Assembly: GCA_963640555.1 (NCBI GenBank)
Contig: CAVHZB010000069.1
Location: forward strand, 1-9,227
DNA: 9,227 bases
Origin: F23-B02 sp963640555
GTDB lineage: Bacteria; Bacillota; Clostridia; Oscillospirales; Oscillospiraceae
Direction of reading: 5' to 3'
The position numbers and the translations under genes are program-made. Below are positions 1 to 6,016 of this stretch, in pieces (the stretch's first letter is position 1; each line of letters opens with the position of its first letter). Below the pieces are notes generated by a model, which did no database searches, had not been told where the DNA came from, and was given only the letters and a program-made list of their open reading frames with translations.

Positions 1-2
1 TC

Positions 3-185
3 GTTGACGAGAGCCTCTGCGTGGGCTGCGGCATCTGCACCACCAAGTGCAAGTTCGATGCGATCCGCCTTGAGAAGGTCACCGATTATGTCGGCGCGCC
101 CTACTTCAAAGCGCTGCTCGGCGCGGCGGGCAACGCTCCGGCGGCTGTCGCAAAGCTCGTAACCAAGAAGATCGCAAGAAAGTAA
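3..185 (+). CDS. C-terminal end of a 4Fe-4S (probably FAD-dependent) oxidoreductase, partial
   Basis: The reading frame is open from the window edge to TAA at 183-185 and gives the last 60 residues of a protein whose start lies outside. Near its beginning it carries a C-x2-C-x2-C-x3-C ferredoxin signature (CVGCGICTTKC) followed by KFDAI, a typical single 4Fe-4S cluster site, although the proline usual after the last cysteine is replaced by lysine. The tail is basic and alanine-rich, ending IARK. The stop lies 9 bases before hypA, so the two are probably one operon. From general knowledge of clostridial genomes, a ferredoxin module at the extreme C-terminus directly before hypA suits a large FAD-dependent NAD(P)H oxidoreductase related to the glutamate synthase small subunit. 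Only the Fe-S domain is seen here, so the parent enzyme is inference. Confidence 0.7.
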   Translation, partial: VDESLCVGCGICTTKCKFDAIRLEKVTDYVGAPYFKALLGAAGNAPAAVAKLVTKKIARK

Positions 186-194
186 GGAGCCGCT

Positions 195-542
195 ATGCAC
201 GAGATCGGAGTTGTCCGTTCAATGGTCAAAACCGTCACCGATTTTGCCGAGCAAAACGACATCAAGGAGGTCGCGGAGATCGTCCTTGATATAGGCGAGC
301 TGTCGCTTGTCATCCCCAAGTATGTTGAGGATATATATCCGGTCGTAGTTGAGGATACATGGCTCAGGGACACAAGGCTTGTGATAAATGTCATTCCCGG
401 CATGGCCGAGTGCGACGAGTGCAACGAGCTGTTCAATGTCGTTGAGCACGAGGGCTATTGCCCCAACTGCGGCAGCTTTGAAAAAACCGTACTTTCGGGC
501 AAGGATTTTCTCATCCGCGAGATACATATACCCGAGGGCTGA
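195..542 (+). CDS. hypA: HypA nickel metallochaperone for hydrogenase maturation
   Basis: This 115-residue protein has the usual HypA length. It begins MHE, the N-terminal motif whose His2 takes part in nickel binding. It has the structural zinc site as two CxxC pairs, CDEC (Cys73, Cys76) and CPNC (Cys89, Cys92). HypA delivers Ni(II), usually with the GTPase HypB, to the large subunit of [NiFe] hydrogenase in the cytoplasm; some bacteria also use it for urease. The start is ATG 195 with AAGGAG at 184-189, five bases upstream. It follows a 4Fe-4S protein gene closely and ends just before a strong terminator, so it is the last gene of its transcript. No hydrogenase subunit, hypB or other hyp gene is visible, so its client is unknown from this window. 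Identification is firm; the target enzyme is not. Confidence 0.93.
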   Translation: MHEIGVVRSMVKTVTDFAEQNDIKEVAEIVLDIGELSLVIPKYVEDIYPVVVEDTWLRDTRLVINVIPGMAECDECNELFNVVEHEGYCPNCGSFEKTVLSGKDFLIREIHIPEG

Positions 543-550
543 AGCACTGA

Positions 551-581
551 GGGCTCCATGTCAGCCATGGAGCCCTTTTTT
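551..581 (+). terminator. Intrinsic terminator after hypA
   Basis: A perfect 10-bp stem (551-560 with 566-575, GGGCTCCATG / CATGGAGCCC) encloses a 5-base loop and is followed directly by six T residues (576-581). It begins eight bases after the hypA stop, as expected for the end of the Fe-S protein-hypA transcript. It also lies immediately upstream of the amidohydrolase ribosome-binding site, so any transcript entering that gene from hypA must read through it. Confidence 0.88.
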
Positions 582-582
582 G

Positions 583-588
583 AAAGGA
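583..588 (+). promoter_or_regulatory. Ribosome-binding site fixing the amidohydrolase start at 597
   Basis: AAAGGA lies 8 bases before ATG 597. It sits one base after the T-run of the hypA terminator. The in-frame ATG codons at 558 and 567 fall inside the terminator stem and lack their own Shine-Dalgarno sequence, so 597 is the likely start. Confidence 0.7.
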
Positions 589-596
589 ATAAGGTT

Positions 597-2174
597 ATGG
601 AGCTTTATACTAACGCCAGATTCATCTCCTGCGAAAAGGAAAACCGCATTTACACCGCAATGGCGGTAAAGCGCGGTCACATAGTGTGGCTTGGCGACGA
701 GAGCCGTATCCCGCCGCGCTACGGCAAGGCAAAGCGTGTCGATCTCGGCGGCGCGACGGTAACGCCCGCGTTCGGCGATACGCATATGCACTTCGGCTCG
801 CTGTGCGTTTTTGAGAACGCCTTCTATCTGATGGATGTCAAAAATTTTGCCGAAGCAAAGGCTGCGGTCAGACGCTATGCCGACAGTCATCGTAAAAACA
901 AGGTGCTCATGGGCTACGGCTGCACCGCAAACACCGTTGCCGAGCACCGTCTGCCCGAAAGGCGCGATCTCGACGGCTGGACGGAGCGTCCGCTCATGAT
1001 CATGAAATACGACGGTCATGCCGCCGTATGCAACAGCGCCATGCTCGCTCTGCTGTCAGACAAGGTAAAATCCGATCCCGGCTGCAGCACCGAAACCGGA
1101 TGGCTGTACCAGTCGGCATTTTATAACGGCGTGAACGAGGCAACTGCGTATATACCGACGATGGATATCATCCGCGGTCTCGCAGGCGGTGCGGAGTACC
1201 TCGCGTCGGTCGGCATCGGGCTTGTCCACACCGTTGAGGGCGTAGGCTTTGCAAACGATCTGGATATCGACATGATAAAAATACTCGCGCCCGGTCTGCC
1301 GCAGGCATTCCGCATTTTCTTCCAGACCATGGATCTCAAGGCCGTGAAAAAGCACGGCTTCAAGCGCGTCGGCGGCTGCTTCAAGCTCGCGCTCGACGGC
1401 TGCTTCGGCTCGGAGGATGCGGCGCTCAGGGAACCGTACGCAAACGACCCGAATAACTACGGCGTTTTGAACTACACGCAGGAGCGGGTAAACGAGTTTG
1501 CCGTCGGCGCAAACCGCGAAGGCTGGCAGATAACCATGCACGCCATAGGCGATGCGGCGGTGGAGCAGTGCATAACGGCGTATGAGGCTGCCTATGCCGA
1601 CAAGCCGTGGGACGATGCGCGCCATGTGATGATCCATGTCTGTCTTGCAAGCGAGGAGCAGCTGAAACGCGCGGCAAGGATAAAGCTGTGCATAGCCGCA
1701 CAATCGCCGTTTATATATTGGAAGCAGGAGCCGGACGAGTACCTATGCTCGGTGCTCGGCAGGGAGCGCACGGACAAGCTCAATGCGCTCGGTACGATGC
1801 ACCGCCTCGGGCTTGTCGTAGGCGATGGCTCCGACGGTCCGTGCACGCGCCCGAAGCCTCTGTACGGCATGGCGTGCTCGGTAAATCATCCCAATCCCGA
1901 CGAGCGCATATCGCGTCTGGACGCACTGCGCATGATAACGGCAAATCCCGCGTATATGAGTCATGAGGAGAATAAGCGCGGCACTCTCGCACCCGGAATG
2001 ATCGCAGATTTTGTCGTCCTCGGTGATGATCCGCTCACTGCGGAGGATATAGCGGGCATCGAGGTCAGGGCGCTCTATCTGCACGGCAGGAAGCATATCG
2101 CAAGAAAGACGGGCGTTGCCGGTCTTCTTGCACGGGCGATAATAAAACGAGTGACCCAAAGAGAATACATATGA
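597..2174 (+). CDS. Amidohydrolase family protein (amidohydrolase 3, YtcJ-like)
   Basis: From ATG 597 the protein has 525 residues, normal for the YtcJ-like metal-dependent hydrolases. Visible in order are a small N-terminal beta domain with a G-x-I-V-W-L-G strand (27-33), the metal motif HMH (His63, His65) after GDT, HAAVCNSAM (141-149), a candidate carboxylated lysine in FKLALDG (Lys263), MHAIGDAAVEQ (His315), HVMIHVCL (His343, His347), VGDGSDGP (metal Asp413), and the C-terminal closing motif GTLAPGMIADFVVL (462-475). This is the full metal-centre set of the family, so an active cytoplasmic hydrolase acting on an amide or similar C-N bond is expected. Members of this family have varied or unknown substrates, and the sequence gives no basis to name one. 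No signal peptide is seen. It has no partner gene on its strand: a terminator precedes it and a terminator follows directly after its stop. Confidence 0.9.
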   Translation: MELYTNARFISCEKENRIYTAMAVKRGHIVWLGDESRIPPRYGKAKRVDLGGATVTPAFGDTHMHFGSLCVFENAFYLMDVKNFAEAKAAVRRYADSHRKNKVLMGYGCTANTVAEHRLPERRDLDGWTERPLMIMKYDGHAAVCNSAMLALLSDKVKSDPGCSTETGWLYQSAFYNGVNEATAYIPTMDIIRGLAGGAEYLASVGIGLVHTVEGVGFANDLDIDMIKILAPGLPQAFRIFFQTMDLKAVKKHGFKRVGGCFKLALDGCFGSEDAALREPYANDPNNYGVLNYTQERVNEFAVGANREGWQITMHAIGDAAVEQCITAYEAAYADKPWDDARHVMIHVCLASEEQLKRAARIKLCIAAQSPFIYWKQEPDEYLCSVLGRERTDKLNALGTMHRLGLVVGDGSDGPCTRPKPLYGMACSVNHPNPDERISRLDALRMITANPAYMSHEENKRGTLAPGMIADFVVLGDDPLTAEDIAGIEVRALYLHGRKHIARKTGVAGLLARAIIKRVTQREYI

Positions 2175-2175
2175 T

Positions 2176-2217
2176 AAAAAAGCCGCTGTTTTCAGACGCG
2201 AAAACAGCGGCTTTTTT
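2176..2217. terminator. Bidirectional intrinsic terminator between convergent genes
   Basis: An 18-bp perfect inverted repeat (2176-2193 with 2200-2217) around a 6-base loop. The GC core GCCGCTG / CAGCGGC is flanked by a run of six A on the left and six T on the right, so transcripts of either strand end in a U-run. It starts one base after the amidohydrolase stop and lies 25 bases past the stop of the convergent flavodoxin-ferredoxin gene, and so can serve both. Confidence 0.92.
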
Positions 2218-2242
2218 CATCTTATCCGTTTACCGGTGCCGG

Positions 2243-2992
2243 CTACAGGTTTTCAATGTGATAGCGAGGCTTGCCTACGCTCTTTTTCCCGTATTCTATG
2301 GCGCTTACGGGACAGTAGCAGATGCACGCCATGCAGTGGGTGCAGCCCTCGCCCCACACCGGTCGCCTGTCCCTGAGACTGATGCTGCCGGTCGGGCACA
2401 GACTTGCGCATTTACCGCAGCCTATGCACGCAGCGCTTGCGGCAAATGCCTTGGACTTTACGAAAAACGAGTAAAAAACGGGGTTTACCGGCCCGCTCAT
2501 GAGCTTGTCGTAAAGATTGCTTCTGGGCTTTTCGAACGCCCTGCCGTCCGCTATTGCGGCTATGGCCTTCTCTATGTCCGGCTGTGCTTTTTCGACTATC
2601 AGCCTCGCCTCGGCGACCTCGGGAGCACTGAACATGGCGATATAGTTTTCCGGCATGACCACCTGCTTCGTGCCCATGTACTCAAGTCCGAGCCGTTCGG
2701 CAAGGGCAAGGTTGTATTTTGCGGCGTTTCCTATCTCGCCGCCGCAGGTCATGACGAACCATACCCGCTCTGCACCCCTGAGCTCGGTCTTTTCCACCCA
2801 GTCCCGCACGATACGCGGTATGCGCCACGCGTATGTCGGAGTGACAATGACAACGCGCTCACCTGCCTCAAGAGGCGATGTATCTCCTGCCTTTATAAGC
2901 TCGTTCATGGAAATGAGCTCATCTCCGAGTGCCTCTGAAATGCGCCGTGCCGCATAGCGGCTGTTGCCGGTGCCGGTATAGTATAAAATCAT
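2243..2992 (-). CDS. EFR1-type flavodoxin-ferredoxin electron carrier
   Basis: The 249-residue protein starts at ATG 2992-2990, with AGGGGG upstream. The frame runs open to 3091, but that extension lies inside the deformylase gene and has no homologous look. Residues 1-150 form a flavodoxin-like domain with the FMN phosphate loop TGTGNS (6-11) and TPTYAWRIP (51-59). Two 4Fe-4S motifs follow: C189-x2-C192-x2-C195-x3-C199-P and C217-x2-C220-x2-C223-x3-C227-P, the second with an extra Cys225. This layout is that of the EFR1 family of anaerobe flavodoxin plus 2[4Fe-4S] proteins, soluble carriers passing low-potential electrons between FMN and clusters; the redox partner is unknown. Its ATG overlaps the deformylase stop as ATGA, so it is translationally coupled as the second gene of that operon. 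Confidence 0.9.
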   Translation of the reverse strand: MILYYTGTGNSRYAARRISEALGDELISMNELIKAGDTSPLEAGERVVIVTPTYAWRIPRIVRDWVEKTELRGAERVWFVMTCGGEIGNAAKYNLALAERLGLEYMGTKQVVMPENYIAMFSAPEVAEARLIVEKAQPDIEKAIAAIADGRAFEKPRSNLYDKLMSGPVNPVFYSFFVKSKAFAASAACIGCGKCASLCPTGSISLRDRRPVWGEGCTHCMACICYCPVSAIEYGKKSVGKPRYHIENL

Positions 2993-3399
2993 ATGATGAT
3001 CCCCCTGCAATGATCTGTCTCGTGCTGGATTATCTGTGCCGTGAAGCCGGTGAAGGTTTTGCACCGCGTTTGCAGTCTTTCGTTTTGCCACTGCACCTTT
3101 ATGGTCTTATAGCGCTTTGTTTTCCGTGTTCCGCGCAGCGACAGGCAGCCCTCCTCCGCCTCGTACGGCTCGGTGCCCTCGAGGATAATCGGGTTGAGCA
3201 TCACCATGTACCCGCGCTCGCTTTGAAACGCAATGATGCATTTGCTGACGCCTATCATGTTTGCCGCCATGCCGACGCAGTCGGCGCGATGAGCCATGAG
3301 CGTGTCGAGAAGATCCTCGGCAGTGCCGAGATCCTCCGCCGCAGCGGGAGCGCTTTTACGGGCAAGAACAGCCTCGTCTCTGCAAATTTCTCGTATCAT
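2989..3399 (-). CDS. def: Peptide deformylase, divergent short paralog
   Basis: From ATG 3399 the protein has 136 residues; AGGGAG lies six bases upstream of this codon, and the longer open frame to 3432 adds a basic, non-conserved stretch. Peptide deformylase removes the formyl group from the N-terminal methionine of nascent proteins, using a metal ion (commonly Fe2+). Motif 2 EGCLS (83-87, metal ligand Cys85) and motif 3 HETDH (His126, catalytic Glu127, His130) are intact. Motif 1 is unusual: the common GxGxAAxQ appears as CVGMAANM (41-48), with Cys for the first Gly and Met for the glutamine that normally stabilises the oxyanion. Short clostridial-type paralogs with an AANMIG motif are known to me, so this is probably a family variant rather than damage. 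It leads a two-gene operon with the EFR1 protein, sharing ATGA, behind a sigma70-like promoter. Confidence 0.9.
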   Translation of the reverse strand: MIREICRDEAVLARKSAPAAAEDLGTAEDLLDTLMAHRADCVGMAANMIGVSKCIIAFQSERGYMVMLNPIILEGTEPYEAEEGCLSLRGTRKTKRYKTIKVQWQNERLQTRCKTFTGFTAQIIQHETDHCRGIII

Positions 3400-3446
3400 A
3401 CCTGTCTCCCTTCGGCTGCCTGCTTTCCGCAATGCATCATGGCGTT

Positions 3447-3475
3447 ATTATAATGCAGACGGATAAAAAGCGCAA
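3447..3475 (-). promoter_or_regulatory. Sigma70-type promoter of the deformylase operon
   Basis: On the - strand a perfect -10 box TATAAT (3452-3447) is preceded at exactly 17 bases by TTGCGC (3475-3470), a three-of-six match to the -35 consensus. Transcription would begin near 3440, leaving a leader of about 40 bases before ATG 3399. Confidence 0.65.
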
Positions 3476-3495
3476 TACGCTTCGGAATAATTGAA

Positions 3496-3541
3496 CACCC
3501 CGCCTGTCAGACGGCAAGATAAATGCCGGACAGGCGGGGTG
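3496..3541 (-). terminator. GC-rich hairpin after the transporter gene
   Basis: A 13-bp perfect stem (3496-3508 with 3529-3541, CACCCCGCCTGTC and its complement) carries an additional inner 4-bp stem (3512-3515 with 3525-3528). It begins 37 bases past the brnQ stop on the - strand. The - strand sequence after it is TTCAATTATT, a weak U-run, so termination is plausible but less certain than at the other hairpins here. It also insulates the deformylase promoter, which lies just beyond it. Confidence 0.55.
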
Positions 3542-3578
3542 CCCTTATCCGTTATAAAGTGCGGTCAGCGCTGCGCTT

Positions 3579-4865
3579 TCAGGCGGAAGCGGTCTTGCTC
3601 TTGGGATGGACGAGGGAGGTTATTGCAAATGCCAGAGCACCGAACACGACCGCGGGAAGGATCCAGTAAAGGCCGAGATCGTACAGGGGGAGCTCCTGCA
3701 TAAAGGGAACCTTGAGGGTGCACAGTATGCTCGAGCCGATGGCGCCCACGGCTGCCGCGCGGCTGACATAGTCGTGGACCTTGGGCATGACGAGGGAGAT
3801 AATGATAACGACGAGTGCGGGAGGATAAACGATGTCGAGCACCGGTGCCGCTATCGCAACGATGCGGTCAAGACCGAGATTGGAAACAACCGCGCTGAAT
3901 ACGCAGATGATGATAATGAATGCCTTGTAGGACACCTTGCCCTTGCACAGCTCGGTAAAATACGCGGCTGCGGAGCTTGCAAGTCCGATGGCGGTGGTGA
4001 CGCATGCAAGACCGACGACAACGCCGAAAATTATCATGCCGGCCTTGCCCATGAGTGCCTCGACTATAGCCATGACCAGCTCTGCACGGCCGATCTCGAG
4101 CCCGTACTGTGAGGAAACGGTCGCGCCGAGGTAGCACAGTCCCATGTAAACGCCCAGCAGCAGAACGCCTGCGAGCACCGCCGAGCCGGCGACTATCTTA
4201 TATTTTTTGCCCGACGAGGCGTAGCCCTTATTCGTAACGCTCTGCAGGATGATTATGCCGAACGGCAGCGCCGCGAGCGCATCCAGCGTCTGGTATCCCG
4301 CCTTTATGGCACCGAGCGTTACATTGTCGGCGTTGGGAGTGGGTGCGATCTCGCCGAGGGGGGTAGCAACGCCCTTTACGATTATGACCGCCAGACCTAT
4401 GAGCAGCAGCGGAGTAAGGATGGATCCGACGATGTCAACGACCGCGGACTGGCGAATGCACAAAAAGAGAATAATTGCGAAGAATACTATCGAGAATACA
4501 ACGGAGGATATTCCGCTTATATTCGGCACTATCGCCATCTCATAGGTGGTGGCGGCGGTGCGGGGAATGGCGACCATGGGGCCGATGCAGAGTATGAGCG
4601 CACTCATGAGCAAAGCCGCGGGCACCTTGCCGAGTCTTGCGGTTACGGCATCACTGCTGCCCACGCGCAGAAGTGCGAATACCGCGAAAAGCGCAAGACC
4701 TATGTCGGCGATAAAGTACGCCGCAAAGCCGCTGAACCATTCGGGGCCGGCCTCAACGCCGAGATACGGGGGGAAAATGACATTGCCTGCGCCGAAAAAC
4801 ATCGCAAACAATGCGAATCCGACGACTATAATGTCGCGGACGGTGTGATTTTTCTGTAAATTCAT
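3579..4865 (-). CDS. brnQ: Branched-chain amino acid transport system II carrier protein (BrnQ, LIVCS family)
   Basis: The 428-residue protein is about the usual length of BrnQ. It carries the LIVCS family hallmark near the N-terminus, FALFAMFFGAGNVIFPP (17-33), followed by GPMVAIPRTAATTYE (95-109). The rest is a series of about twelve long hydrophobic segments with short polar loops, ending in a lysine-containing tail, so it is an integral cytoplasmic-membrane protein. BrnQ carriers import leucine, isoleucine and valine by cation symport (Na+ or H+). The ATG at 4865-4863 has AGAGGA seven bases upstream. The gene is single, divergent from a LysR-type regulator across a 280-base region, which suggests control by that regulator. 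A structured leader lies just before the start codon. Substrate preference among the branched-chain amino acids cannot be read from sequence. Confidence 0.93.
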   Translation of the reverse strand: MNLQKNHTVRDIIVVGFALFAMFFGAGNVIFPPYLGVEAGPEWFSGFAAYFIADIGLALFAVFALLRVGSSDAVTARLGKVPAALLMSALILCIGPMVAIPRTAATTYEMAIVPNISGISSVVFSIVFFAIILFLCIRQSAVVDIVGSILTPLLLIGLAVIIVKGVATPLGEIAPTPNADNVTLGAIKAGYQTLDALAALPFGIIILQSVTNKGYASSGKKYKIVAGSAVLAGVLLLGVYMGLCYLGATVSSQYGLEIGRAELVMAIVEALMGKAGMIIFGVVVGLACVTTAIGLASSAAAYFTELCKGKVSYKAFIIIICVFSAVVSNLGLDRIVAIAAPVLDIVYPPALVVIIISLVMPKVHDYVSRAAAVGAIGSSILCTLKVPFMQELPLYDLGLYWILPAVVFGALAFAITSLVHPKSKTASA

Positions 4866-4879
4866 TTGCTGTCCTCTTT

Positions 4880-4948
4880 CACTGTTTTTTTGCTCTCTTT
4901 TTTCCAGTGCCCGCTCTTGCTTTAAAGCGAGAGCTGATTAAAGCACTG
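4880..4948 (-). promoter_or_regulatory. Structured 5' leader of brnQ with alternative pairings
   Basis: In the - strand transcript a 6-bp outer stem (4948-4943 with 4910-4905, CAGTGC / GCACTG) encloses an 8-bp stem with loop TTTAAA (4934-4927 with 4920-4913, one G-T pair). The same bases can pair otherwise: GCTCTC (4934-4929) matches GAGAGC at 4897-4892, and CACTG of the outer stem matches CAGTG at 4884-4880, just before the ribosome-binding site. Mutually exclusive folds could control translation. No T-box or known riboswitch motif is recognised, and the role is inference. The brnQ promoter, presumably within 4950-5080, shows no clear consensus. Confidence 0.35.
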
Positions 4949-5010
4949 AAATATCTGAATAAAGCATATCATTTTTTTAATGGCATAGGAAATTCGCAAA
5001 ATTAAAGGCT

Positions 5011-5029
5011 GTATTAAAAAGTTTAATAC
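5011..5029. promoter_or_regulatory. Candidate LysR-family operator (T-N11-A palindrome)
   Basis: A perfect 8-bp inverted repeat around AAG (GTATTAAA-AAG-TTTAATAC) includes the T-N11-A spacing (T5014, A5026) typical of LysR-type regulator boxes. It sits in the gap shared by the divergent brnQ and LysR genes, about 90 bases upstream of the LysR gene's -10 box. A further inverted repeat GCATAG / CTATGC (4983-4988, 5029-5034) brackets it. Assignment to the neighbouring regulator is inference from position. Confidence 0.5.
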
Positions 5030-5081
5030 TATGCAGAAAGAAATTTCATTTTTCCGGAATGTTAACAATTGCGCAAACCGG

Positions 5082-5110
5082 TTGAAACGAAGTCGAAAGC
5101 GTGGTATATT
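5082..5110 (+). promoter_or_regulatory. Sigma70-type promoter of the LysR gene
   Basis: TTGAAA (5082-5087) and TATATT (5105-5110) are separated by exactly 17 bases, a near-consensus vegetative promoter. Transcription would begin near 5117, about 29 bases before ATG 5146. The 8-bp palindrome AACCGGTT (5076-5083) overlaps the -35 box and could be a repressor contact. Confidence 0.7.
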
Positions 5111-5145
5111 TGCTTGAACGATTGTAGACAAAGGACGGAATTACT

Positions 5146-6000
5146 ATGGATGACGGCAGACTCAGAGCGGTTTTAACGGCAGTTGACAGAGGCAGCTTCA
5201 GCAAGGCGGCTGCCGAGCTGGGCTATACCCAGTCTGCAATGACGCATCTCGTCAACAATATAGAAGCCGAGCTCGGCTGCACCCTGCTGCGGCGCGGAAG
5301 TCACGGCGTCACGCTCTCCGAGGAGGGAGAAAAGCTCCTGCCGTACATCAAAAGCGTGCTCAGCGCGTGCGACGCTCTGAAAATGACGGCGTCGGAGCTG
5401 GGCAAAACGCAGGCGCAGCAGCTCAATATCGGCTGCTTTGCCAGCATCGCGAGAAGCGAGCTGCCAACGCTTCTGCACCGCTTCGGCGAAAAATATCCCG
5501 ATATAAAGGTAAATGTGCTCGTGCGCGGCTTCGAAATGCCGAAGCTCCTCGAAAAAGGCGAGGTACAGCTTGCGTTCGTCGACGAGACCTGCGCCGAGGG
5601 CTTTGACTGGACTCCTCTGCGCAAGGTGCCGCTGGTAGCGGTGGTTCCGCCCGAATTCAAGTGGGAAAAGGACACGATATCGCTCTCAAAGCTGCTTGAA
5701 AACCCGCTTATATCCTGCAACGAGCAGTACATTGAAAAGCTGCTGCCGCCGGAGACGAAGAGGATACAGGTCACTGCCACCGACGATGGAGCGATACTGT
5801 CCATGGTAGCCGGCGGACTTGGAGTTTCGGTGCTGTCCTCGCTGTCGCTGGCGGGCTACGAGAGCATGGTGCGCACGATAGAGCTCGACGAGCCCATAGT
5901 CGTAAGAATGGGAATTGCCGTGAAGAGCTCGGCATCGCAGAGCAGCACCGTACGCAGGTTTGTAAAGTTTGTAAAGAGCTGTTATCCCGATGCAGACTGA
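5146..6000 (+). CDS. LysR-family transcriptional regulator
   Basis: The 284-residue protein has the standard LysR layout and length. An N-terminal winged helix-turn-helix occupies about residues 1-60, with GSFSKAAAELGYTQSAM as the recognition region and LGCTLLRR following it. A linker helix spans about 65-90, and a periplasmic-binding-like effector domain runs from about 92 (LNIGCFASIARS) to 278, including the common VAGGLGVSVLSS segment (221-232). Such proteins act as tetramers, often autorepressing and activating a divergent gene when a small co-inducer binds. The divergent neighbour is brnQ, so a branched-chain amino acid or related metabolite is a reasonable but unproven effector. AAGGA (5131-5135) lies ten bases before ATG, and a good promoter lies upstream. 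The gene runs into the acetyltransferase gene and is probably co-transcribed with it. Confidence 0.92.
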   Translation: MDDGRLRAVLTAVDRGSFSKAAAELGYTQSAMTHLVNNIEAELGCTLLRRGSHGVTLSEEGEKLLPYIKSVLSACDALKMTASELGKTQAQQLNIGCFASIARSELPTLLHRFGEKYPDIKVNVLVRGFEMPKLLEKGEVQLAFVDETCAEGFDWTPLRKVPLVAVVPPEFKWEKDTISLSKLLENPLISCNEQYIEKLLPPETKRIQVTATDDGAILSMVAGGLGVSVLSSLSLAGYESMVRTIELDEPIVVRMGIAVKSSASQSSTVRRFVKFVKSCYPDAD

Positions 6001-6016
6001 GGAGCATATTAATCAA

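Noticed and set aside
558..596. N-terminal extension of the amidohydrolase from ATG 558
   Set aside because: The codons lie inside the hypA terminator hairpin, no Shine-Dalgarno precedes them, and a good one precedes ATG 597.
1056..1703. 215-codon open frame on the - strand
   Set aside because: It is antisense to the amidohydrolase, whose motifs are continuous through this region; the translation shows no domain.
2171..2938. 255-codon open frame on the + strand
   Set aside because: It begins inside the bidirectional terminator and lies opposite the well-supported EFR1 gene; its translation has no recognisable domain.
4866..5145. T-box or known riboswitch upstream of brnQ
   Set aside because: The conserved T-box sequence and specifier-loop arrangement are not visible; only a short, unclassified leader fold is supported.
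5990..6016. Earlier start ATG 5990 for the acetyltransferase
   Set aside because: It overlaps the LysR gene by 11 bases and lacks a Shine-Dalgarno site, while GAGGAG precedes ATG 6017; it is not fully excluded.
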